Assembly (NCBI GenBank): GCA_030426085.1 | Contig: JAUHYW010000057.1 | Coordinates: forward strand, 1 to 64,000 | Direction of reading: 5' to 3' | Source: a bacterium | Lineage (GTDB): Bacteria; Myxococcota_A; Bradymonadia; UBA7976; UBA1532 | DNA: 64,000 nt | In this document: piece by piece, positions 49,139 through 58,722 of the stretch | How positions within the stretch are numbered: the first letter of the stretch is position 1 | Layout of the letters: every line of letters starts with the position of its first letter | Made by a program: the position numbers and the translations under genes | Notes under the pieces: model-generated | Told to the model about the DNA's origin: nothing | Databases searched by the model: none | What the model saw: only the letters and a program-made list of their open reading frames with translations

Positions 49139-49237
49139 GCTCTTTTGCGGAAGTCGGCCGGGTCGGTGCGGACTTCGTTGGATTCCACCCGCCGACTCTG
49201 CTACCTACGCGCACTTCGCTCGCCTGGGAGGCGCCCC

Positions 49238-50584
<1,347 letters not shown>

Positions 50585-50663
50585 CGGCGGACGGCGCCGT
50601 CGGGGGGCGGGCGGATGGGAGCGGGTGGGGGCGCGCCCGCGGTCGGGCGCCGGTCGGCCCGGC

Positions 50664-50840
50664 TCAGCGGGTCGACTGCTCGTGGTCGCACTTGTCGCAC
50701 AGCCAGAAGAACCCGCTGGGCTTCTTCTGGCGCACGAACTTGACCACGCTCATCTTCGGGTTGCCGCACTGGGGGCAGGCCTTGGTCTTGCCGGCGTCGC
50801 GGCCCCCACGGATGGCCAGCTTGGCGGGACGGGTACCCAT
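50664..50840 (-). CDS. Small zinc-ribbon protein
   Basis: A 58-aa protein. The ATG at 50840 has an AGGAGA site. It is basic at the N-terminus and has two CxxC pairs, ACPQCGNPKM and FFWLCDKCDHE, about 25 residues apart, forming a zinc ribbon like those of nucleic-acid-binding proteins. An open extension to 50921 is probably not translated. It lies alone between rimO and rarA, and about 130 bp of non-coding sequence follow it upstream. The function is unknown. Confidence 0.72.
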   Translation of the reverse strand: MGTRPAKLAIRGGRDAGKTKACPQCGNPKMSVVKFVRQKKPSGFFWLCDKCDHEQSTR

Positions 50841-50972
50841 GGTGTCTCTCCTGGAAGGTCTCTGGGGTTCGGCTCGGGCCGAAGGGCGAGTGAACCTAGT
50901 GCAAGTCGGCGGGTGTGTCAACGGTGGGCCGCGCCTCGGGCCCGGTCGGCCGGCGGCGGCGGGTCGCCCGGC

Positions 50973-52298
50973 TCAGTCGCTGCCGTCCGGGCCGTCGCTC
51001 CGGGCGTGTCCGATCGCCCGCCACCGCGCGACCCGCCGGGCCATGGCGGCCTCTTCGCCGGTCTCCCGCGGCTCGAACAGCCGCAGCCCGCTGATCGCGT
51101 CGGGCAGGTGGTTCTGCACCACGTAGTGCCCCTCGAAGTCGTGGGGGTAGCGGTAGCCCCGCCCGTGCCCCATCTGCTTCATCAGCGCGGTCGAGGCCGG
51201 CCGCAGGTGGGCCGGCACCGGCAGGTCGCCGTGGGCCGCGACCGCCTTGCGGGCCGCGGCCAGCGTCGTCAGCACGGTGTTGCTCTTGGGGGCGCAGGCC
51301 AGGTAGGTCGCCGCCTGCATCAGCGGGTACATGCCCTCGGGCAGCCCCACGAAGCGGAAGGCGTTCATCGCGTCGAGCGCCACCGTCAGCGCCCGGGGGT
51401 CGGCGTGGCCGATGTCCTCGCTGGCGAAGATCACCATCCGTCGGAACAGGAAGAGCGGGTCCTCGCCGGCCTCGACCATGCGCTGCAACCAGTAGGCGGC
51501 CGCGTCGGGGTCGCTGCCCCGCATCGCCTTGATGAACGCCGAGACCGTCTGGTGGTGCGCGTCCCCGCTCTTGTCGTGGCGCAGGATCTTCTTGTCGAGC
51601 ACCTCGGCGACGACGGCGCGGGTGATCTGGGGGTCCCGGTTCAGGGCCGACTCGAGCCCGTTGAGCGCCCGCCGGGCGTCCCCCGATGCGCTGTGGCTCA
51701 ACGCGTCGAGCGCGCCGTCGGTGATCGTCGCCGCGGGCCAGCCGGCGCGGCGGGCCGGGTGGTCGAACGCGTCCTCGAGGATGCGGCGCAGCGCGGCCGG
51801 CGGCAGCGGCTCGAGCACGATCACCTGCGTTCGGCTGAGCAGCGCGGCGTTCAGCTCGAAGCTCGGGTTCTCGGTCGTCGCCCCGATGAGGGTCAGCGTG
51901 CCGTCCTCGATGTGGGGCAGCAGCGCGTCCTGCTGGGCCTTGTTGAACCGGTGGATCTCGTCGATGAACAGGATCGTCGGTCGCCGGTGCAGGTGCCGCC
52001 GCTCGCGGGCGGCGGCGACGATGGTCCGGATCTCGCGGACCCCGCCGAGCACCGCCGAGAACGGCTCGAACCACGCCCGGGTCTTCGTGGCGACGACGCG
52101 GGCCAGGGTCGTCTTGCCGACCCCCGGCGGGCCCCACAGGATGAGGCTCGGCACCCGGTCCCGCTCGATGGCGGCCCGCAGCCGGGTGCCCTCGGCGGTC
52201 TCCCGCTGGCCGATGATCCCGTCGAGGTCGTCGGGCCGCACCCGCTCGGCGAAGGGCCGGGGCGCGGTCTGCTCGGCGGCGTGCGCGAAGAGGTCCAT
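50973..52298 (-). CDS. rarA: Replication-associated recombination protein A (RarA/MgsA)
   Basis: A 441-aa AAA+ ATPase related to clamp loaders and RuvB, acting at stalled forks. The start DLFAHAAEQTAPRPFAERVR is followed by LDGIIGQ, Walker [21 protein letters not shown], Walker B ILFIDEIHRFNKAQQDALLP, sensor 1 LIGATTENPSFELNAALLSR and the C-terminal tetramerisation region AGEDPLFLFRRMVIFASEDI. The length is standard. Its ATG shares one base with the stop of the upstream kinase-like gene (TGATG). The larger open frame to 53849 is shadow. Confidence 0.96.
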   Translation of the reverse strand: MDLFAHAAEQTAPRPFAERVRPDDLDGIIGQRETAEGTRLRAAIERDRVPSLILWGPPGVGKTTLARVVATKTRAWFEPFSAVLGGVREIRTIVAAARERRHLHRRPTILFIDEIHRFNKAQQDALLPHIEDGTLTLIGATTENPSFELNAALLSRTQVIVLEPLPPAALRRILEDAFDHPARRAGWPAATITDGALDALSHSASGDARRALNGLESALNRDPQITRAVVAEVLDKKILRHDKSGDAHHQTVSAFIKAMRGSDPDAAAYWLQRMVEAGEDPLFLFRRMVIFASEDIGHADPRALTVALDAMNAFRFVGLPEGMYPLMQAATYLACAPKSNTVLTTLAAARKAVAAHGDLPVPAHLRPASTALMKQMGHGRGYRYPHDFEGHYVVQNHLPDAISGLRLFEPRETGEEAAMARRVARWRAIGHARSDGPDGSD

Positions 52299-53983
52299 CA
52301 GCCGCCGTCGGGGTCGGGGTCGCTGTCCGGCTCGCCCGGGCTCCGCTTCGGCAGCTTCACCGCCGCGAACTCGCCCGTCGCCAGCGCCGAGGCCTCCAGG
52401 TCGAGGATGCGCGCGCTGCCCACGTAGGGCCGGGTCTCGTAGCGGGTCAGCCGGCCGATGCGGCGCACGATGCGGGCCATGCGCTCCGCCTCGCGCTGGA
52501 TGGTCGTCACCGCCTTGACCGACAGCGGGTCGTCGCCGATGCGCCGCTCGAGCAGCTCGGCGTAGCCCATCACGCTGGTCAGCGGCTGGTTGAGCTCGTG
52601 GGCCGCGGCCCCGGCGACCTCGGCGATGACCGAGAGCTTCTCCTTCTCGGCCAGCTTCCGGCGGGTCTCGTCGAGGGTGCGAGCCAGCCGGCGCTCCTCG
52701 GTGACGTCCCGGGCGGTCAGACCGATGGCGTCCTCCCCCGGCACCCGGGCGGCGGCCACGCTGACGACGCGGTCGGCCCCCGCCGGCCGCAGGTCGATGC
52801 GCTGGGAGAAGTCGCCCCGCCGGGCGTTGTCGATCAGGGCCTCGGCGGCGGGGTGGTCCGCCGGCTCGAGCAGCGCCACGAAGCGCTGCCCGCTCACCGC
52901 GTCCCGGGGGTGCCCCACCAGCCGCTCGGCCTGACGGTTCATGAACCGCAGCCGGCCCCGGCGGTCGGTCACCAGCATCGCGTCGGCCGAGTTCTCGAAG
53001 ACGTCCTCGTAGCGCTGCACCGCCGCCAGCCGCTGCTCGACGACCGCCCGGGCGTGGCTGATGCGGTCGCTCTCCGCCTCGAGCTCGCCGTACAGCCGGG
53101 CGTTGGTGATCGCGACCGCCGTCGCGTTGGCCACCGTCGAGCCGAACTGCACCGCCCGGTCGCCGAAGCCCCGCCCGGGGCGGGCCGAGCGCAGGAAGAG
53201 CGCGCCGATGCAGGTGTCGCCCTCCATCAGCGGGAACAGCGCCGCCGAGCGCACCTCGAGCCGGGCGAGGTGGTCCCGGACCGGGGCGAAGAGCGGGTCG
53301 GCGGCGATGTCGTCGGCCACCACCGGGGCCCGGGTGGTGTGCACCCGCCGGATCTCGGGGTAGTCGGCCAGGGCGATGGTCCGGTCGAAGAGCCCGGCGT
53401 CGTCCGAGGCGGCCACCACCCGCCCCTCGCGAGCGTCGGCCCCGATGAGCACGACCGAGCAGCGGTCGACGTCGAGCACCTCGGCCACCATCGCGGTGAT
53501 GTCTTGCAGGATGCCGTACACGTCGAGGTGCCGGGTGAGCCGGTGGCTGATGTCGAGCAGGATGTCGGCGTCCCGCCGCCGCCGCTCGAGCACCGCCCGG
53601 TCGTTGGCGATGCGGAGCTGGGCCTTGACCCGGGCGATGACCTCGGCGAGGTCGAACGGCTTGACCATGAAGTCGTCGGCGCCGGCTTCGAACGCCTCGT
53701 GCAGCGGGGCCCGGCCGCTGCGGGCGGTGAGCACGACCACCTGGATCGCCCGGGTCCGGGGGTCGGCCCGCAGCCGACGCAGGACCTCGAAGCCGTCGAG
53801 CGCGGGCATCATCAGGTCGAGCAGCAGCAGGTCCGGCGGCTCGGCGCACGCGTCGAGCACCGCCTGCCCGTCGCCGACCGTCTGCACCCGGTGGCCGAGC
53901 GGCTCGAGCGCCACCCGCAGCATGCGGCGGATGTCGCCGTCGTCGTCGGCGACCAGGATCCGGGCCTCGGCCGTGGGCCTCAC
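52298..53983 (-). CDS. REC-GAF-PAS-HisKA protein lacking an ATPase domain
   Basis: A 561-aa signalling protein. The GTG at 53983 overlaps the larC stop (GTGA). The domains in order are a receiver (residues 5-125: ILVADDDGDIRRMLRVALEP, the phosphorylated Asp in LLLLDLMMPALDGFEVLRR, Lys in FMVKPFDL), a GAF domain (about 145-310), a PAS domain (about 320-420: FENSADAMLVTDRRGRLRFM) and a HisKA dimerisation helix with the His in AAAHELNQPLTSVMGYAELL. It then ends near RYETRPYVGSARILDLEASA without N, G1 or G2 boxes. So no histidine-kinase catalytic core is encoded; a partner kinase may phosphorylate it, or it acts as a phosphorelay or scaffold. The frame is clean to its stop. Confidence 0.88.
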   Translation of the reverse strand: MRPTAEARILVADDDGDIRRMLRVALEPLGHRVQTVGDGQAVLDACAEPPDLLLLDLMMPALDGFEVLRRLRADPRTRAIQVVVLTARSGRAPLHEAFEAGADDFMVKPFDLAEVIARVKAQLRIANDRAVLERRRRDADILLDISHRLTRHLDVYGILQDITAMVAEVLDVDRCSVVLIGADAREGRVVAASDDAGLFDRTIALADYPEIRRVHTTRAPVVADDIAADPLFAPVRDHLARLEVRSAALFPLMEGDTCIGALFLRSARPGRGFGDRAVQFGSTVANATAVAITNARLYGELEAESDRISHARAVVEQRLAAVQRYEDVFENSADAMLVTDRRGRLRFMNRQAERLVGHPRDAVSGQRFVALLEPADHPAAEALIDNARRGDFSQRIDLRPAGADRVVSVAAARVPGEDAIGLTARDVTEERRLARTLDETRRKLAEKEKLSVIAEVAGAAAHELNQPLTSVMGYAELLERRIGDDPLSVKAVTTIQREAERMARIVRRIGRLTRYETRPYVGSARILDLEASALATGEFAAVKLPKRSPGEPDSDPDPDGG

Positions 53984-55311
53984 GGGGCCTCGCGCCCCAC
54001 GAACGCGGCGACGGCGTGCTGGTAGACCGCCTTGAGCGGCACCCCGGCCTGCCGGGCGACCCGGCGGCAGTCCTCGTACTCCGGGGCGGCGTTGATCACC
54101 CGGCCGCCGCGGTGGGCCACCTTGATCGTGACCGGGCCGTAGGGCGTCTCGACCCGCTGCTGCCGCCGGGCGAGCTTGAGCCGGGTCACCGGGAACCGGC
54201 GCAGCCCGATGGCGGTGGACTCGGCGAGCAGCGCCTCTTCGACCGCCGCCGCCCGCCCGGCGTCGGCCAGCGCGCCCACGGTGAAGCCGGGGCGGTTCTT
54301 CTTCATGTGGATCGGGGCGAACCACGCGTCCCGGGCGCCCGCTTCGAACAGGCGGTCGAGCAGGTGCCCGGCCAACTCGGGCGGGCAGTCGTCGAGGTTG
54401 CTCTCGATGACCACGCACCGGGCCGCCTCGGGCTCGCTGCGCCCGAGCACGACCCGCAGCAGGTTGGGCCGGTCGGGGAAGTCGGCGTTGCCCGCGCCCC
54501 AGCCGACGCCCTCGACGACCATCTCGGGGAACCCGCCGACCCGCTCGGCCCAGGCGGCGACGAACGCGGCCCCGGTGGGGGTCACCAGCTCCCGCTCGAG
54601 CGGGCAGGGGGCGATGGGCACGCCCTCGAGGATCTCGAGGGTGGCCGGCGCCGGCAGCGGCATCGGGCCGTGGGCGCAGCGGATGAAGCCCCGGCCCATG
54701 GGCGGGGGCGCGCTCTCGACCCGGTCGACCCCCAGGGCCCACAGGCCGAAGGCGACCCCGGCGATGTCGAGGATGCTGTCGACCGCGCCCACCTCGTGGA
54801 AGTGCACCGCCGCCCGCTCGACCCCGTGCACCCGGGCCTCGGCGTCGGCGATGGCGTCGAACGCGGCCAGCGCCCGCTCGACGACCGGCGGGGGCAGGTC
54901 ACCGCCCTTCAGGATGCGGACGATGTCGGCGTAGTGGAAGTGGTGGGCGTGGTCGTGGCCCCCAGCGTCGTGATCGTGGCCGTGGCTCGGGTCGAGGTCG
55001 TCGTGCCCGTGGCCGTGGTGGGCCGGGGCGGGGTCATGCCCGTGATGCCCGTGATCGTGATGCCCGTGCTCGTGATGCCCATGGCCGTGGGGCGTCGCCG
55101 GCCCCTCGCTGCGGCCGCCGATGTCGATGCGCAGCCCGACCCCCCGGATGCCCATCTTGTGCCGGTCTTCGGTGGTCAGGCTCCACCCGTCGACCGGCAG
55201 GGTCGAGAGGGCTGCCCGCAGCCGGTCGACGTCGAGCCCGAGGTCGATCAGGGCCCCGAGGGCCATGTCGCCGGCGAGGCCGCTGAAGCAGTCGAAGTAG
55301 GCGATGCGCAT
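53980..55311 (-). CDS. larC: Nickel pincer cofactor biosynthesis protein LarC
   Basis: A 443-aa LarC, the CTP-dependent nickel insertase that finishes the nickel-pincer nucleotide used by lactate racemase-like enzymes. The start RIAYFDCFSGLAGDMALGAL is diagnostic. A His/Asp/Gly-rich linker of about 45 residues (HGHGHHEHGHHDHGHHGHD and more) between residues 75 and 125 is expected to bind nickel and is common in the family. Other conserved parts are VHFHEVGAVDSILDIAGVAF, LVTPTGAAFVAAWAERVG and CVVIESNLDDCPPELAGHLL. It is one uninterrupted frame. It starts 2 bp after larB, so the two are coupled. LarE and LarA-type enzymes are not in the window. Confidence 0.95.
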   Translation of the reverse strand: MRIAYFDCFSGLAGDMALGALIDLGLDVDRLRAALSTLPVDGWSLTTEDRHKMGIRGVGLRIDIGGRSEGPATPHGHGHHEHGHHDHGHHGHDPAPAHHGHGHDDLDPSHGHDHDAGGHDHAHHFHYADIVRILKGGDLPPPVVERALAAFDAIADAEARVHGVERAAVHFHEVGAVDSILDIAGVAFGLWALGVDRVESAPPPMGRGFIRCAHGPMPLPAPATLEILEGVPIAPCPLERELVTPTGAAFVAAWAERVGGFPEMVVEGVGWGAGNADFPDRPNLLRVVLGRSEPEAARCVVIESNLDDCPPELAGHLLDRLFEAGARDAWFAPIHMKKNRPGFTVGALADAGRAAAVEEALLAESTAIGLRRFPVTRLKLARRQQRVETPYGPVTIKVAHRGGRVINAAPEYEDCRRVARQAGVPLKAVYQHAVAAFVGREAP

Positions 55312-55313
55312 GG

Positions 55314-56099
55314 CTATTGCTCGGGGGTCGGCGCGGGGGCGCGGTTCATGAGCGTGGCGGCGTAGGCCGCCCCGAAGCCGTTGTCGATGTTGACCACCGT
55401 CAGCCCGGCGGCGCAACTGTTGACCATCGACAGCAGCGCGGTCATGCCGCCCAGGTTGGCCCCGTAGCCCACGCTGGTCGGCACTCCGATCACCGGGCGG
55501 TCGACGAGGCCGGCGACCACGCTGGGCAGCGCGCCCTCCATACCGGCGACGACGATGATCACCGCCGCCGCCCGCAGCCGGTCGATGTGGGCCAGCAGCC
55601 GGTGCAGCCCGGCGACGCCCACGTCGTGCAGCGCCTCGACCCGGTTGCCGCACAGCGCGGCCACCTTCGCCGCCTCGGCGGCCACCGGGCGGTCGCTGGT
55701 GCCGGCGGCCACCACCAGGATGGTGCCCTGTCCGGTGATCGGCGTCGGTTCGTCCTGGATCACGAGGCAGCGGGCGTCGGCGTCGTACTCGGCGGGCAGC
55801 CCGTCGAGCTCGGCGAGCACCGGGTCGGGGTCGTCGATCCGGGTGACGAGCACCCGCTGGCCGCGCACGTAGAGCGCCCGGGCGATGCCGGCGACCTGGG
55901 CCGGCGCCTTGCCCGGCCCGAAGACCACCTCGGGGATGCCCCGGCGGCGGTGGCGGTCGATGTCGACCTTGGCGAAGTCGAGGTCGACGAAGCCCCGGCG
56001 GGCGTCGAGCGCGCCGGCGATGCGGTCGGCGGCCGCCTCGGGCGGGGTCTGGCCGGCGGCGACGGCGCGCAGCAGGGCGTGGAGGGCGTCGGGCTTCAC
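55314..56099 (-). CDS. larB: Nickel pincer cofactor biosynthesis protein LarB
   Basis: A 261-aa LarB, the carboxylase/hydrolase acting on NaAD at the first step of pincer synthesis, related to PurE. The GTG at 56099 follows GAGGAG. After an N-terminal helical region comes LDFAKVDIDRHRRRGIPEVV, and the PurE-like core has ILVVAAGTSDRPVAAEAAKV, VIIVVAGMEGALPSVVAGLV, RPVIGVPTSVGYGANLGGMT and GLTVVNIDNGFGAAYAATLM. The length is normal. It is transcribed before larC and has a plausible promoter at 56130-56159. Confidence 0.95.
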   Translation of the reverse strand: MKPDALHALLRAVAAGQTPPEAAADRIAGALDARRGFVDLDFAKVDIDRHRRRGIPEVVFGPGKAPAQVAGIARALYVRGQRVLVTRIDDPDPVLAELDGLPAEYDADARCLVIQDEPTPITGQGTILVVAAGTSDRPVAAEAAKVAALCGNRVEALHDVGVAGLHRLLAHIDRLRAAAVIIVVAGMEGALPSVVAGLVDRPVIGVPTSVGYGANLGGMTALLSMVNSCAAGLTVVNIDNGFGAAYAATLMNRAPAPTPEQ

Positions 56100-56129
56100 G
56101 GGGCTCCTCGGCGCAGGGCGGAGACCGGG

Positions 56130-56159
56130 GGTGTAGGCCGCCACCCGGGTCGGGGTCAA
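56130..56159 (-). promoter_or_regulatory. Candidate larBC promoter
   Basis: On the minus strand, CTTGACC with TTGACC at 56154-56159, an 18-bp spacer and TACACC at 56130-56135, about 31 bp before the larB GTG. It lies in the short gap after cheA. The -10 is weak. Confidence 0.4.
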
Positions 56160-56173
56160 GCGCGCCCGCGCGG

Positions 56174-58258
56174 TCACGTCGGCCCGGCGGCCGCGCCCTC
56201 GACCAGCCGGGGCACGTCGAGCACGAAGACCGCCCGCCCCTCGCCGTCGAGCGTCACCCCCGACAGCCCGCCGATGCGCTCCAGCAGCGCCCCGAGCGGC
56301 TTGAGCAGCGCGTCGAGCTGGCCCACGATGCGGTCGACGAGCACCACCCCCGGCCGCCGCCCGGCGTCGATGACCACCCCCGGCCGCCGCCCGGTTGTTC
56401 CCGGGCCCTCGCCCAGCAGCGCGCCCAGGTGCCACAGCGGCAGGGGCCCGCCCTCGCCGTCGGCGGGCACCTCGGGGCCGTCGGGCCCGTCCGTGGCGTC
56501 CGCCGGGTCGAAGAGCCCCGTCCGCCGCACCTGGTTGAGCGGCAGCCCGTAGATCTGGCCCCCCTGCTCGACGAGCAGCAGCCGGCTGATGCCCGGGGTG
56601 CGCGGCAGGTGCAGGGTCACCGTGGTGCCCTCGCCGACCGCGCTCTGCACCTCGACCCGGCCGCCGAGCCCGGTCACCGCGTCGTGCACCGCGTCCATGC
56701 CGACCCCCCGCCCGGCGAGGCGCCCGGCGGTCTCCCGGCTGGACAGCCCCGGCAGGCACACCAGCCGGCTCAGGTCGCGCTCGGCGAGGGCCATCGCCCG
56801 CGGCTCGTCGAGCAGCCCCATGCGCGCCGCCCGCCGGGCGAGGTGGCGGGCGTCGATGCCGCCCCCGTCGTCCCGCAGCTCGACGACGACCTCGTCCCGC
56901 ACCCGGCGGCACTCCAGCGTCAGCAGCCCGGCGGCGGTCTTGCCCCGCTCCCGGCGGATGTCGGGCGGCTCGACCCCGTGCTCGACGGCGTTGCGCAGCA
57001 GGTGGGTCAGGGGCGCGTCGAGGGCCTCGATGATCGCCCGATCGACCCGCTGCTCGTCGCCGTGCACCACCAGCGAGGCCTGCTTGTCGACCTGCCGGCA
57101 CAGGTCGCGCACCACCCGGGGCAGCCGCTCGGTGAGCACCGAGAGCGGGGTCATGCGCACCGACAGCGCGTCGGCGTGCAGGCCGCCGAGCAGCCGGGAC
57201 AGCTCGCCGAGCATGCGGGTCATGCGGGGGCGGGGGTCCTCCCGGTCGACGGCCCACATGCGCTGGGAGACGATGAGCAGATCGCCGATGCGGTCGAGCA
57301 GGGTGTCGAGCCAGTCGGTGCGCACCCGGATGGTGCGGGTCGGCCGGGGGCGCACGATCGCCGCCGCCGAGGGGGTCGGGGCCGGGTCTTCGGGGGCCTC
57401 GGTCGTCTCGGGGGCGTCGGTCGTCTCGGGGGCGTCGGCGGGGGCGTCGGGCGGGGGCTGGGCCTCGGGCGGCTCCGAGGCGCCGAGCAGCAGGTCGAGC
57501 TCGTCGTCGTCCTCGAAGTCGTCGTCCAGGCTCAGATCACCCGACCCGGCCGCGGCCGGCGCCCGCTTCGGGGCCTCGAAGACCGTCACCGAGACCTCGG
57601 CCCACTCCGGCGCCAGCCGGATGAAGCGCTCGATCTTCTCCGGGGCGTGCGCGCAGCGCAGGACCAGCCGCAGCGTCCCCTCCAGGCGGCCGGTGCGCAG
57701 GCTCTCCAGGGGCGGCCGGACCCCGCGGACCTGCCCCACCCCGGCCAGCTTGCGGTGCAGCGCGAAGCCCCGCATGCCCGGATCGGGGCAGTCGTCGGTC
57801 GCCCGCAGCGCGATGACCAGGTCGCCGTCCTCGGGGGCCAGCGCCGCTTCGGGCGGGGCCTCGGCCGGCGCCGGCGGCGTCGTCTGCAAGAGGACGGTGA
57901 CCTGCCGCCCCAGCCCGCCGTCGTCGGGGCTCAGCGGCCGCTCGGCCTCCACGTCGGCCACCCAGCGGACCATGCGGTCGACCCCGGCCAGCAGCACGTC
58001 GGCCAGCGACGGCGACATGCGCAGGGCCCGTCGGCGCACCCGATCCATCACCTCTTCGAGCTGATGGGCCAGCTCGAAGAGCGGGGTGTAGCCCATCGTG
58101 CCGCTCATGCCCTTGATCGAGTGGAAGAGCCGGAAGACGGTGTCGATGTGCTCCCGGTCACCGGGGGTGGACTCCAGCTCGACCAGCCGCCGGGCCAGCT
58201 CGTCGAGGTTCTCCTGGGTCTCGCTGATGTAGAGCTGGCGGTACTTCGAGAGGTCCAT
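56174..58258 (-). CDS. cheA: Chemotaxis histidine kinase CheA
   Basis: A 694-aa CheA. The N-terminal Hpt domain has the phosphorylated His in FRLFHSIKGMSGTMGYTPLF. A middle region with GDLVIALRATDDCPDPGMRG is an effector-type P2/insert. A Thr/Pro/Glu linker with short tandem repeats follows. The dimer-ATPase part starts IRVRTDWLDTLLDRIGDLLI and has the N-box LTHLLRNAVEHGVEPPDIRR, ELRDDGGGIDARHLARRAAR and GRGVGMDAVHDAVTGLGGRV. The C-terminal CheW-like domain has ISRLLLVEQGGQIYGLPLNQ. A 30-bp tandem repeat in that domain (56343-56394) gives a doubled G-R-R-P-G-V-V. It shares one base with cheW (TGATG). Confidence 0.96.
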   Translation of the reverse strand: MDLSKYRQLYISETQENLDELARRLVELESTPGDREHIDTVFRLFHSIKGMSGTMGYTPLFELAHQLEEVMDRVRRRALRMSPSLADVLLAGVDRMVRWVADVEAERPLSPDDGGLGRQVTVLLQTTPPAPAEAPPEAALAPEDGDLVIALRATDDCPDPGMRGFALHRKLAGVGQVRGVRPPLESLRTGRLEGTLRLVLRCAHAPEKIERFIRLAPEWAEVSVTVFEAPKRAPAAAGSGDLSLDDDFEDDDELDLLLGASEPPEAQPPPDAPADAPETTDAPETTEAPEDPAPTPSAAAIVRPRPTRTIRVRTDWLDTLLDRIGDLLIVSQRMWAVDREDPRPRMTRMLGELSRLLGGLHADALSVRMTPLSVLTERLPRVVRDLCRQVDKQASLVVHGDEQRVDRAIIEALDAPLTHLLRNAVEHGVEPPDIRRERGKTAAGLLTLECRRVRDEVVVELRDDGGGIDARHLARRAARMGLLDEPRAMALAERDLSRLVCLPGLSSRETAGRLAGRGVGMDAVHDAVTGLGGRVEVQSAVGEGTTVTLHLPRTPGISRLLLVEQGGQIYGLPLNQVRRTGLFDPADATDGPDGPEVPADGEGGPLPLWHLGALLGEGPGTTGRRPGVVIDAGRRPGVVLVDRIVGQLDALLKPLGALLERIGGLSGVTLDGEGRAVFVLDVPRLVEGAAAGPT

Positions 58259-58722
58259 CAGAAGCGCTCCCGCACCGCCGCCAACACCCGGTCGAGGTCG
58301 AGCCGGTGGAAGTCGAAGCGGGGGGTCAGCCGGGAGTCGAGCACGAAGCCGGGGTCCGAGAGGGCCACCCGGGGGTCCACCGAGGGCACCGTGTCCCGCT
58401 CCTCGACGACCTCGACCCCGGCCACCACCCAGGCCAGCGCCAGCTCGGGGTCGTCGAGCCGCACGCAGACCGCCGGGCGGGGGTCGGGCCCGCCCGCGCC
58501 GCCCAGTTCGAAGAAGGCCGCCAGATCGACCAGCGTCAGGAGCCGCCCCCCGCGCACGGTGGCCCCCCGCACCCAGCCCGGCGCGTGCGGCACCCGGGCG
58601 CAGGCCGGCAGCGGGAAGACCTCGGCCACCCGGTCGACCTCGAGGCCGAAGCGCACCCCGTCGAGGTCGACCACCACGAAGCGCCCCGCCGGCGCCCCCG
58701 GGGCTTCGTCCTCGGCGCTCAC
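58258..58722 (-). CDS. cheW: CheW-like adaptor protein
   Basis: A 154-aa CheW-like adaptor. The core is [20 protein letters not shown], with [20 protein letters not shown] and [19 protein letters not shown], matching the CheW fold and its receptor- and CheA-binding faces. It starts at a GTG (58722) overlapping the MCP stop (GTGA). The open frame beyond to 59820 is shadow. It links the MCP to CheA in a signalling array and completes a minimal MCP-CheW-CheA unit; CheY, CheR and CheB are not nearby. Confidence 0.9.
   Translation of the reverse strand: MSAEDEAPGAPAGRFVVVDLDGVRFGLEVDRVAEVFPLPACARVPHAPGWVRGATVRGGRLLTLVDLAAFFELGGAGGPDPRPAVCVRLDDPELALAWVVAGVEVVEERDTVPSVDPRVALSDPGFVLDSRLTPRFDFHRLDLDRVLAAVRERF

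Noticed and set aside
49145-49237. Longer RimO start
   Set aside because: The 31 extra codons have no conserved residues, and a GGGAGG site precedes the GTG at 49238.
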